Source of the DNA: an uncultured Clostridia bacterium
GTDB lineage: Bacteria > Bacillota > Clostridia > Oscillospirales > Oscillospiraceae
DNA length: 34,134 nucleotides
Direction: 5' to 3'
NCBI GenBank assembly: GCA_947165595.1
Contig: CAMVAV010000019.1
Location: 1-34,134 of the forward strand
Notes under the pieces: model-generated
Databases searched by the model: none
What the model saw: the letters and a program-made list of their open reading frames with translations, nothing else
What the model was told of the DNA's origin: nothing
In this document: positions 7,057 to 12,871 of the stretch, piece by piece
Layout of the letters: every line of letters starts with the position of its first letter
How positions within the stretch are numbered: position 1 is the stretch's first letter
Program-made: the position numbers and the translations under genes

Positions 7057-8498
7057 CACAGCTCCGTCGCGTCAAAGGCCCTGAGCGCAGCCTTCGCGGG
7101 ATGATAGAGCCGCCGACCCGTGTAGTCAAAGCGGGAGCCGTGGCAGGGACAGTCCCAGGTCTTTTCCTCGCTGTTCCATTCCAGCGCGCAGCCGCGGTGC
7201 GGGCAGACAGGCGAGACCGCGTACAATCTGCCGGTCTCGTCGCGATAGACGCCGTATTGCTTTCCGTGATGCCGAACAATACCGGCGTGTCCGGACTCGA
7301 TGGCGTCTGCTTCGCGCTCGGCGGCGGTGAACAGCCGCCGTTTTTTTCCTCTTGCGGCATAGAGCGCGCCCTCCATCATCGCTTCGATGGACGCGGAGGG
7401 GAAGAAGCGGTCGGGAGAGAAAACGTCGGCGTAGGGGTAGTGCTTTCCGAGTATCTCGGCGGAGAGCAGCGTCGCGGCGACCATGCTGTTTGTCATGCCC
7501 CAGCGGCCGAAGCCGGCGGCAACGTGCAGATGCGGCGTCGCGGCGCTGTAGCGTCCGATATAGGGGACGCCGTCCATCGTCACGCAGTCCTGCGCAGACC
7601 ATGCCCGGATCTCCTGCGCCTGCGGAAACCAGAGCTTCGCCTGCGCGCGCAGCCGCTCATAGCTGTTGCCCCGGTTTTCGCCGCAGCGGTGCAGGCCTCC
7701 GCCGAGAAGCAGCAGATCGCCGCGCGTCTGAAGGCTCCAGCCTCGCGTGTCGGCGTCGAGATACCAGCCGTCCAGCCGCGGCGCGTTGGAAAGGGCGAGC
7801 AGATACGCCTGCTCCTGCCGCAGCTTCAAATGATAGAGTCCCCAGCGCTCCAGCATGGGATAGCGTGTAGCGACGACGATGTGGGACGCTTCCACGCAGC
7901 CGGCGTCGCAGCGGACAAGCCGTCCGCGGATGTCCCGCACGGGTGTTTTCTCAAAAACCGTCAGACCAGGAAGGAGGGCGGCAAGAAAGGGAACCGGCTC
8001 AAAGGCGGCTTGCCCCGAAAAGCTGATTGCTTCACGCACCGGAAAGGGAAGACCCTTTACAGGGATTAACTCCGCTGGAGCGCCGAGAAGCCTTGCCGAC
8101 AGGTATTCCAGCTCCAGATCGGGGCCGTTCGGCGCGGTGCAGACGTGGGAGACCTGCTCCCGAAGCGCACAGTCGACGCCCAGCACGCCGATCAGGTCGA
8201 GGTACTGCTTGACGGCGTGGAGCTGCGCCGCCACATACTGCCGTGCCAGATGCTCTCCGAAATCGTGGATCAGACGCTCGCAGAAGACGCCGTGCTGCGC
8301 GGAGATGCGAGCAGTCGTCTTTGCGGTCACGCCTCCGGCAAGGCGTCCTTCCTCCAGCAGCACGACGCGCAATCCGGCCTTGTGCAGGGCAAACGCCGTC
8401 AGGATTCCCGCCATACCTCCGCCGACGACGGCGACGTCGGCATGAAGCCGTTCTTCCAGACGGGGAAACGTTGGCAAAGTATAGGCGCTTGTGTTCAT
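7056..8498 (-). CDS. FAD-dependent oxidoreductase with C-terminal Rieske [2Fe-2S] domain
   Basis: The 480-residue product begins with a dinucleotide-binding fold (VAVVGGGMAGILTAFAL, about residues 22-38), followed by a DAO-type FAD domain to about residue 370. GRWGMTNSM near residue 335 is the second FAD-contacting segment. The last 90 residues form a Rieske domain: CPHRGC gives the C-x-H pair and CPCHGSRF the C-x2-H pair, so all four [2Fe-2S] ligands are present. It is the architecture of B. subtilis YhfW. The substrate is unknown; a cytoplasmic redox role is likely because no signal peptide is seen. The ATG at 8498 has GGGAGG about 8 nt upstream. A TATACT box lies close before it, without a clear -35. 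Confidence 0.88.
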   Translation of the reverse strand: MNTSAYTLPTFPRLEERLHADVAVVGGGMAGILTAFALHKAGLRVVLLEEGRLAGGVTAKTTARISAQHGVFCERLIHDFGEHLARQYVAAQLHAVKQYLDLIGVLGVDCALREQVSHVCTAPNGPDLELEYLSARLLGAPAELIPVKGLPFPVREAISFSGQAAFEPVPFLAALLPGLTVFEKTPVRDIRGRLVRCDAGCVEASHIVVATRYPMLERWGLYHLKLRQEQAYLLALSNAPRLDGWYLDADTRGWSLQTRGDLLLLGGGLHRCGENRGNSYERLRAQAKLWFPQAQEIRAWSAQDCVTMDGVPYIGRYSAATPHLHVAAGFGRWGMTNSMVAATLLSAEILGKHYPYADVFSPDRFFPSASIEAMMEGALYAARGKKRRLFTAAEREADAIESGHAGIVRHHGKQYGVYRDETGRLYAVSPVCPHRGCALEWNSEEKTWDCPCHGSRFDYTGRRLYHPAKAALRAFDATEL

Positions 8499-8592
8499 AC
8501 CCAGCCTCCCGATATAGTATAGCCTTTGGCCGGGGCTAGGTTTTGCGGAAAGCAGGCTTCCTATTCCTTCCAGAATTGGAAATCATTTTGCA

Positions 8593-8622
8593 TTGCCAAA
8601 TAGGTTACAAAATGGTTACAAT
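8593..8622 (+). promoter_or_regulatory. promoter of the CAP-domain gene
   Basis: TTGCCA (8593-8598), an 18-nt spacer and TACAAT (8617-8622) precede the ribosome binding site GGGAGG and the ATG at 8648. Confidence 0.5.
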
Positions 8623-8647
8623 GGGACATGAAAGGGAGGTAATACCT

Positions 8648-9394
8648 ATGAAACGCAAATTATCCAGCGGAATCCTGGCATTCATTCTCATCTTTACCAT
8701 GACCGTTCCGACTTTTGCCGCAAATTGCCGGACGCCGTCCCTCCGGAACGAGGCGCTGTGGCAGCTGCTGACCCGATCGGGCTGCTGCGGCGGACAGCAG
8801 ACGGGGAACGAGCTCAACTCGTTTTTGCGCATATGGCTCGCACAGCAGCTCGTCTCGGGCGATGAGCCTGCGCAGAAGGAGCAGGACGAGGCAGCGAAGC
8901 CTCCGCAGCCGGAGACCGCGCCCGACGCGCCGTCGTCAGACAGCGAAATGCCGCCTGAACCGGAACACCCTCAAGACTCAGCCGGAGCCGGCGACGGGGA
9001 AGCACAGCAGGAAAGTCCAACGCGAGCCTATGAGCACGAGGTGGTTCGGCTGGTCAATCTTGAGCGTGAAAAGGCAGGCCTCGCCGCGCTGCGGGAGGAC
9101 GCCGCGCTGTCCGACGTCGCGCGGGCAAAGTCACAGGACATGCATGATCTCGGCTATTTCGACCACAACAGTCCTACTTACGGCACGCCGTTTCAAATGA
9201 TGCGCTCCTTCGGCGTAAGCTATCGCACAGCGGGAGAAAACATTGCCATGGGCTATCGCACGCCCGCGGCGGTCGTGGACGCCTGGATGGCGTCGCCGGG
9301 ACATCGCGCAAACATTTTGAACGCGTCCTATACGATCATCGGCGTCGGTTATGTAGCGGACGGCCATTACTGGACACAGCACTTCATCGGTTGA
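8648..9394 (+). CDS. secreted CAP/SCP-domain protein (YkwD type)
   Basis: The 248-residue product starts with a clear Sec signal peptide (MKRKLSSGILAFILIF, then a TFAA cleavage region). A Pro/Glu/Ala-rich linker (about 80-125) connects to a C-terminal CAP domain (about 128-248). CAP hallmarks are visible: the first conserved His and acidic residue in MHDLGYFDHNSPTYG, GENIAMG, the second His in SPGHRANILN, and the closing YWTQHFIG. CAP proteins of this type in spore formers are exported and some are spore-associated; their enzymatic activity is not settled. Four cysteines sit just after the signal peptide (NC, SGCCGG). ATG 8648 is chosen over an upstream in-frame ATG because of GGGAGG 7 nt before it and the signal peptide. 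It is monocistronic. Confidence 0.9.
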   Translation: MKRKLSSGILAFILIFTMTVPTFAANCRTPSLRNEALWQLLTRSGCCGGQQTGNELNSFLRIWLAQQLVSGDEPAQKEQDEAAKPPQPETAPDAPSSDSEMPPEPEHPQDSAGAGDGEAQQESPTRAYEHEVVRLVNLEREKAGLAALREDAALSDVARAKSQDMHDLGYFDHNSPTYGTPFQMMRSFGVSYRTAGENIAMGYRTPAAVVDAWMASPGHRANILNASYTIIGVGYVADGHYWTQHFIG

Positions 9395-9541
9395 CGCAGC
9401 GAGCGAAAAAAGCAAAATTGATCGCACAAGTCCGCGCGAAACGGTTCGCGACGATTCTTCAAATGAAAGCAGGCGAAGAATTCATCAAACCCTTTCGCGC
9501 GGGCGTTTCCAAGCAGAGAAGTACAAAACATCAAAACACAT

Positions 9542-9554
9542 AATTGAACAAAAT
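9542..9554 (+). repeat. 13-bp direct repeat, left copy
   Basis: AATTGAACAAAAT is repeated exactly at 12279-12291, and its inner 12-mer ATTGAACAAAAT also at 11181-11192 and 11655-11666. The outer pair brackets the recombinase island. It could be an attachment-site core or a protein-binding site. Confidence 0.6.
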
Positions 9555-9571
9555 GTATGAAAGTTTTGTTC
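9546..9571. repeat. inverted repeat GAACAAAA-N10-TTTTGTTC
   Basis: The 8-bp arms are perfect (9546-9553 and 9564-9571). With one mismatch they extend to 12 bp, and the element is followed by a T-rich tract. It may be a weak AT-rich terminator of the CAP gene or a dimeric binding site related to the other ATTGAACAAAAT copies. Confidence 0.5.
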
Positions 9572-9612
9572 GATTTTTTGTGGGAAACAAACATATACAG
9601 GGATTCGGGTAT

Positions 9613-9645
9613 AACCCGCGGTAACAGATGTTGCCGCGGGTTTTT
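9613..9645 (+). terminator. intrinsic terminator downstream of the CAP-domain gene
   Basis: AACCCGCGG (9613-9621) pairs with CCGCGGGTT (9634-9642) and is followed by TTTTT. It is a strong candidate for the end of the CAP-domain transcript. Confidence 0.8.
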
Positions 9646-9733
9646 CATTATTTCTTGCCCGTAACCCTGTCTTAGACGGTCGCCATACCGTTTGAGAAAT
9701 ATAAAACTCTACATGAAAGAGAGGAAAAGGAAA

Positions 9734-9973
9734 ATGAAGATCAAGGTTTATGGCAAGGTGCATCGTGAGGGCACGAACAAGAAGACAGGGAAGCCGTACG
9801 ACTTCAACCAAATTCACTATCTCGGCAAGGCTCCGGACGTTGAGGGGCAGACGGCGGAAACGCTCTTCCTCGACCCGCGCGACTTCCCGCTTGACAAGAT
9901 CAACGTCGGGCAGGAGTACAACGTCGAATTCAACCAGCGCGGCTTCGTGGTTGGGTTCGAGCCGTTGAAGTGA
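9734..9973 (+). CDS. small ssDNA-binding-like protein of phage/mobile-element type
   Basis: The 79-residue product starts MKIKVYGKVHREGTNKKTGK and is beta-rich, with alternating basic and aromatic residues and ends YNVEFNQRGFVVGFEP. The size, the short strands and the late KVGQEYNV-like turn resemble the tiny OB-fold ssDNA-binding proteins of filamentous phages and related integrative elements of Firmicutes. This is recognition by look, not a proven assignment. ATG 9734 is preceded by GAGGAAAAGG. Its stop is overlapped by a GTG of the next frame, suggesting a two-gene unit. It stands alone: no replication initiator or Zot-like ATPase is next to it, so any parent element must be decayed or rearranged. 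Confidence 0.55.
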   Translation: MKIKVYGKVHREGTNKKTGKPYDFNQIHYLGKAPDVEGQTAETLFLDPRDFPLDKINVGQEYNVEFNQRGFVVGFEPLK

Positions 9974-9981
9974 GGCGCGGC

Positions 9982-10344
9982 ATGAGCGGCAAGGAAAAGG
10001 AAGTCACAATCCGATTCCGCGAGAAGGACGCTTTCCAGCACTATTTCGACCTGATTACTTCCGCAAAGGAGGGCATGACGCTCGAAGAAGAAGAAGAAGA
10101 AGAAGAAACGATAATCAAGGGAGCTTTGAGCGAGGCAATCAAAAACGAATACATTTCTGCTCAATCCTTTTCTTGCGGAAATCCGGCTGAGCTGACGGGA
10201 GCGGGAATACGGGCGCAAACAAGATTCTCAAGCGAATGGAATCCTTGCCAACGCGCGCTTGACACATACAGTTTTTCAAACATGGTTGACAAAGCCTCGT
10301 GGTATGGTGTACTATATGGGCGGGCGGTGAATCCGCCCATATAG
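9982..10344 (+). CDS. uncharacterised acidic-repeat protein, 3' part doubtful
   Basis: The frame gives 120 residues. The first half (MSGKEKEVTIRFREKD..., to about residue 60) looks coding: charged, helical, with a run of eight glutamates encoded by a GAAGAA microsatellite. The second half overlaps a promoter-like TTGACA/TACTAT pair and a 12-bp hairpin (10312-10344), so the true end may lie earlier or a frameshift may have joined two parts. Another frame encodes a plausible short end (10191-10259, ending with TGA). A GTG at 9970 overlapping the previous stop is an alternative start; GAGG before 9982 supports the ATG. No family is recognised. Confidence 0.4.
   Translation: MSGKEKEVTIRFREKDAFQHYFDLITSAKEGMTLEEEEEEEETIIKGALSEAIKNEYISAQSFSCGNPAELTGAGIRAQTRFSSEWNPCQRALDTYSFSNMVDKASWYGVLYGRAVNPPI
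10286..10315 (+). promoter_or_regulatory. promoter reading against the 40-codon peptide gene
   Basis: TTGACA (10286-10291), an 18-nt spacer and TACTAT (10310-10315) would start a plus-strand RNA near 10322. That RNA crosses the whole minus-strand peptide gene before a hairpin with a T-run at 10593-10614. Confidence 0.6.
10312..10344. repeat. 12-bp perfect inverted repeat at the 3' end of the peptide gene
   Basis: CTATATGGGCGG (10312-10323) and CCGCCCATATAG (10333-10344) flank a 9-nt loop. On the minus strand it lies 14 nt after the peptide stop and would fold at the 3' end of its mRNA. There is no U-tract, so it may be a stability element rather than a terminator. Confidence 0.7.
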
Positions 10345-10357
10345 CACAGGGTTTTGC

Positions 10358-10480
10358 TCACAGGCTCTTGTCTATCAGCAAGAGTATGAGCCCAACGATG
10401 AAGTCAACAAGAGCGGTAATGATGATGGGGCGAACATCAAGAGCATTCCGCTTTGTTGGCTTCTTCTTTCTCCGCTTCAC
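10358..10480 (-). CDS. 40-residue cationic membrane peptide, candidate type I toxin
   Basis: A GTG start at 10480 lies 5-6 nt after GGGGGAG. The peptide has a strongly basic head (residues 1-11: six Lys, three Arg), a linker (NALDVRP) and one hydrophobic helix (about 19-36, with LVDFIVGLILLLI), ending DKSL. Length, charge pattern and single helix are those of small membrane-acting toxins of type I toxin-antitoxin loci and holin-like peptides. The leader contains a very GC-rich hairpin (10512-10537) that could occlude translation, and an opposing promoter would make a full-length antisense RNA. An in-frame ATG 18 nt upstream lies before the ribosome binding site and is less likely. A toxic role is inferred. 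Confidence 0.55.
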   Translation of the reverse strand: MKRRKKKPTKRNALDVRPIIITALVDFIVGLILLLIDKSL

Positions 10481-10566
10481 CGAAACTCCCCCTTTCATCC
10501 AAAATTGGAGAGCGCGCGCGACGCTCGCGGCGCGCGTGTGTCTTTACAGCCTTATGGACGAAATTG

Positions 10567-10638
10567 TTTGTCAAGGGGACCGTGGAATAAATACCAGTGC
10601 TCACACTGGTTTTTATGCCGCGAAAGCCCCTTGACAAA
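10567..10638. promoter_or_regulatory. divergent promoters built on a 12-bp inverted repeat
   Basis: TTTGTCAAGGGG (10567-10578) and CCCCTTGACAAA (10627-10638) are perfect reverse complements, each containing a consensus -35 TTGACA that points outward. Leftward it would drive the 40-residue peptide; rightward it has TGCTAC at 17 nt. The -10 boxes are weak, most of all on the left. A terminator hairpin (10593-10614) sits between them. Confidence 0.5.
10593..10614 (+). terminator. short intrinsic terminator
   Basis: ACCAGTG (10593-10599) and CACTGGT (10604-10610) enclose CTCA and are followed by a T-run. It would end plus-strand transcription from 10322 just before the rightward promoter. Confidence 0.6.
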
Positions 10639-11181
10639 TAAATTTCATGTCCATGCTACACTACATTATTCTCCCGTCCCGCCGAAGCGAAAACCGACAA
10701 GCGCGGTATGGTGGAAGGGTAGTGGCGATCTCGTTTGCGGTTTGGCTCACGACCGAGACAGCAGAAAGCAGAAAGCAGTTGACAGCACTTTCATTGTTTG
10801 ACGTCTCACGGAAGTCAAATAATATCGCGCAAGCGATTGTGCCGGGAATAAGCACTTGTTTAATCGTTCTGCTGGCTCGGGCGTGCGACGCAAGACCTTG
10901 GCTTGCGTCGATCACAAAAAAAATAAAGCCCTTGGCATAATCCAAAAGCTTATTTCAATACATTGCGAAAGCAATATTGCTTTACATCATGTTCAACAAA
11001 TTCAAAAAAAACTCTTGACAAATATATGAACAATCCGCTAACGTAACAGACAAGCAAAGAGCATTTCTGGTGGTTTGATAGGTTCAAGTGGCGCGGAAAA
11101 CTGCTAACAAAACTGTTATTTTGTTCTTCGCACATCTGCAATAGGCGAGGGCTTGCCCTCGCAATAAAAAAAGATATGCGA

Positions 11182-11210
11182 TTGAACAAAATAAAAACTT
11201 TGTTTAAAAT
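11182..11210 (+). promoter_or_regulatory. recombinase promoter overlapping an ATTGAACAAAAT copy
   Basis: TTGAAC (11182-11187), a 17-nt spacer and TAAAAT (11205-11210) form a good promoter 64 nt before the recombinase start. The -35 box is part of the repeated 12-mer (11181-11192), so a protein binding the repeat would control this promoter. Confidence 0.6.
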
Positions 11211-11273
11211 AGGGGATTGATTTTTTGAGGAATCCGCGGTACGATAATAATACACTGAATTGGAGTGGTTGCC

Positions 11274-12284
11274 ATGCTTGACTATCGTACCGAAGCGCCT
11301 GCGGTCCTGCGGGACTTTCTTTCGTATCACGAGACCATTAAAGCACACTCACAGCGCACGGTCGACGAATACTTTCTTGATCTGCGAAATTTTTTTCGCT
11401 ATCTGAAGATGACGCGCGATCCAGCGCTCAAAAACTGTGAGCTGCATGAGATCGACATTATGGACGTCGATGTGGATTTTGTGCGCACCGTAACGCTGAC
11501 GGAGATTTATGGCTATATGACCTATCTCAGCCGCGACCGTATCCGGCATCAGAACAGCGACAAATCGGACTATGGCCTGAATGCGGCGTCACGCGCACGC
11601 AAGATCGCCACGATCCGCTCCTTTTACAATTATCTGACGAACAAGGCGCACCTGATTGAACAAAATCCTGTGAAGGATATGGATTCGCCAAAGCTGATGA
11701 AATCGCTGCCGAAATATTTGACACTGGATGAGAGCGTGCAGCTTCTGGATTCGGTCGACGGCAAGAACCGCGAGCGCGATTACGCCATACTGACGCTTTT
11801 TCTGAACTGCGGACTGCGTATCTCGGAGCTGTGCGGACTCAATCTCAACGACATCCAGGGCGAGGCGCTGCGCGTGCTCGGCAAAGGCAATAAGGTCCGC
11901 ATCGTCTATCTGAACGAAGCGTGCCTCAGCGCGCTGAACGACTGGCTTGCGGTGCGCCGTCCGATCACGGGGCGCGATCAGAACGCTCTGTTTTTATCGT
12001 CGCGCAACGAGCGGATCAGCAAATCGAACGTTCACGCGCTGGTCAAAAAGCACATATCCGCCGCCGGGCTCGATGCGACGCAGTATTCCTCGCACAAGCT
12101 GCGCCACACGGCGGCGACGCTGATGCTGCAAAACGGCGTCGACGTGCGCGCCGTGCAGGAGGTTTTGGGTCACGAGCACCTCAACACGACGGAAATCTAC
12201 ACCCATGTTGACAACGAGATGCTCCGAACCGCAGCAAAGGCGAATCCCCTCTCGAAGATCAAAACGCCGGAAAAGAAAAATTGA
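11274..12284 (+). CDS. tyrosine recombinase (XerC/XerD-like)
   Basis: The 336-residue product has the two usual parts: an N-terminal helical DNA-binding (SAM-like) domain (about 8-125) and a catalytic domain. The catalytic residues are visible: Arg in GLRISELCGL, Lys in LGKGNKVRIVYL, His-x-x-Arg in HKLRHTAATLM, His in GHEHLNTT and the nucleophile Tyr in EIYTHV. It is longer than classical XerC/D (about 300) because of an inserted charged segment near residues 70-100. ATG 11274 is used, with GGAG about 8 nt upstream; a GTG at 11265 is part of that site. It may be a chromosomal Xer-type enzyme or the integrase of the 9.5-12.3 kb island. The 12-mer ATTGAACAAAAT lies in its promoter, inside its coding region and just after its stop. 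Confidence 0.9.
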   Translation: MLDYRTEAPAVLRDFLSYHETIKAHSQRTVDEYFLDLRNFFRYLKMTRDPALKNCELHEIDIMDVDVDFVRTVTLTEIYGYMTYLSRDRIRHQNSDKSDYGLNAASRARKIATIRSFYNYLTNKAHLIEQNPVKDMDSPKLMKSLPKYLTLDESVQLLDSVDGKNRERDYAILTLFLNCGLRISELCGLNLNDIQGEALRVLGKGNKVRIVYLNEACLSALNDWLAVRRPITGRDQNALFLSSRNERISKSNVHALVKKHISAAGLDATQYSSHKLRHTAATLMLQNGVDVRAVQEVLGHEHLNTTEIYTHVDNEMLRTAAKANPLSKIKTPEKKN

Positions 12285-12291
12285 ACAAAAT
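12279..12291 (+). repeat. 13-bp direct repeat, right copy
   Basis: AATTGAACAAAAT, identical to 9542-9554, overlaps the recombinase stop codon. See the left copy for its possible meaning. Confidence 0.6.
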
Positions 12292-12292
12292 A

Positions 12293-12318
12293 TAAGAGCC
12301 GCAGATCGCGGCTCTTAT
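12293..12318 (+). terminator. terminator after the recombinase
   Basis: TAAGAGCCGC (12293-12302) pairs with GCGGCTCTTA (12308-12317) around AGATC and is followed by TTGAT. The U-tract is short, so termination may be partial. Confidence 0.6.
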
Positions 12319-12363
12319 TGATAAGGTATGTATGCCGTCATGAATAAGGTTTTCTCCGACGCG

Positions 12364-12738
12364 TTACGCCTTCCAAAGCGAATGCAGATTGCAGTAGGCA
12401 TAGACCGCTTCGACCTCGTCGCCCTCGCAAAGCATGAAGCAGGCCTTCGGCGCGTCGCCGGGTTTCAAGGTCTTGCGCTGGTTCCCCTGCTTTGTCTGGA
12501 TCGAGATCCACTCGATGTAGTGCGCCTCCAGCATCGGGTGTTCCACGGCGCCGACCGTAACGGTGACCTTGTTCCCCTCGACAGTATAGACCGGGACGTG
12601 CTTTTCGTGCGCGCCGTCGCTGGTGCCGGGTACGATCTCCTGCATGGGCTTGCCGCAGCAGGTGATCGGACAGCCGTCGACCTTGATGGCGGCGACCATA
12701 TTTCCGCAATGCTCACATTTGAAAAACCTCTGCTCCAT
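12364..12738 (-). CDS. dfx: desulfoferrodoxin (superoxide reductase)
   Basis: The 124-residue product reduces superoxide to hydrogen peroxide without making oxygen, a defence typical of anaerobes. It has both iron sites: centre I from CEHCG near the N-terminus and the TCCGK pair (four Cys), and centre II from the His residues in EKHVPVY, EHPML and AHYIEW with the Cys and His of AYCNLHSLW. It is therefore the two-centre class. ATG 12738 follows AAAGGAGG at a standard distance. It is transcribed alone from its own promoter, convergent with the recombinase, and there is no rubredoxin gene in the window to donate electrons. Confidence 0.96.
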   Translation of the reverse strand: MEQRFFKCEHCGNMVAAIKVDGCPITCCGKPMQEIVPGTSDGAHEKHVPVYTVEGNKVTVTVGAVEHPMLEAHYIEWISIQTKQGNQRKTLKPGDAPKACFMLCEGDEVEAVYAYCNLHSLWKA

Positions 12739-12783
12739 GATACGACCTCCTTTATTAATTATCCGCTTGTCCCCTGCCCTTTT

Positions 12784-12812
12784 ATTATATTGTAAAACAG
12801 AACAAAGTGCAA
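12784..12812 (-). promoter_or_regulatory. dfx promoter
   Basis: On the minus strand TTGCAC (12807-12812), a 17-nt spacer and a perfect TATAAT (12784-12789) lie about 45 nt upstream of the dfx start. Confidence 0.75.
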
Positions 12813-12818
12813 GTAAAA

Positions 12819-12857
12819 CCGGAGCGGCGCCGAACACAAAATACGACGCCGCTCCGG
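12819..12857 (-). terminator. terminator after spoIVA
   Basis: CCGGAGCGGCG (12819-12829) and CGCCGCTCCGG (12847-12857) form an 11-bp GC-rich stem. Read on the minus strand it is followed by TTTTACTTG, which ends the sipL-spoIVA transcript before the dfx promoter. Confidence 0.8.
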
Positions 12858-12871
12858 TATTTTCAGTGTTG

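Larger units (their letters stand above)
9395..9733 (+). other. 339-nt gene-free stretch with two hairpins and the left 13-bp repeat
   Basis: No convincing ORF is seen. It holds the left copy of AATTGAACAAAAT (9542-9554), the inverted repeat built on it (9546-9571), a terminator (9613-9645) and the ribosome binding site GAGGAAAAGG (9721-9730) of the next gene. Composition becomes AT-rich from about 9400. Confidence 0.7.
10322..10614 (+). ncRNA. putative antisense RNA covering the small peptide mRNA
   Basis: The extent is inferred from the promoter at 10286-10315 and the hairpin ACCAGTG-CTCA-CACTGGT followed by TTTTT (10593-10614). The RNA would be fully complementary to the coding region and leader of the 40-residue peptide, the arrangement of type I antitoxin RNAs. 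No ORF with a good ribosome binding site is seen in it. Confidence 0.4.
10481..11273. other. 793-nt stretch without a convincing gene, rich in promoters and hairpins
   Basis: It holds the leader hairpin of the peptide gene (10512-10537), the divergent -35 pair (10567-10638), a plus-strand TTGACG-16-TAATAT pair (10798-10825), a 9-bp hairpin CGACGCAAG/CTTGCGTCG (10886-10910) and another TTGACAAATA (11014 onward). It also holds a 7-6-7 inverted repeat (11106-11125), a GCGAGGGC hairpin (11145-11162) and the recombinase promoter. Open frames of 97 and 132 codons lack ribosome binding sites and coding character. A plus-strand segment near 10720 (GTGGCGATCTCGTTTGCG) may be the decayed start of a second small membrane peptide. 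Confidence 0.6.

Noticed and set aside
10647-10940. 97-codon plus-strand frame after the rightward promoter
   Set aside because: ATG lacks a ribosome binding site and the composition is not coding-like. Only a short internal part may be a decayed small peptide.
11145-11162. GCGAGGGC/GCCCTCGC hairpin as a terminator
   Set aside because: The plus-strand side is followed by AATAAAAAAAG and the minus-strand side by no T-run, so it does not meet the criteria for an intrinsic terminator.
10950-11348. 132-codon minus-strand frame upstream of the recombinase
   Set aside because: It has no ribosome binding site, an AT-driven residue composition, and crosses the recombinase promoter and start.
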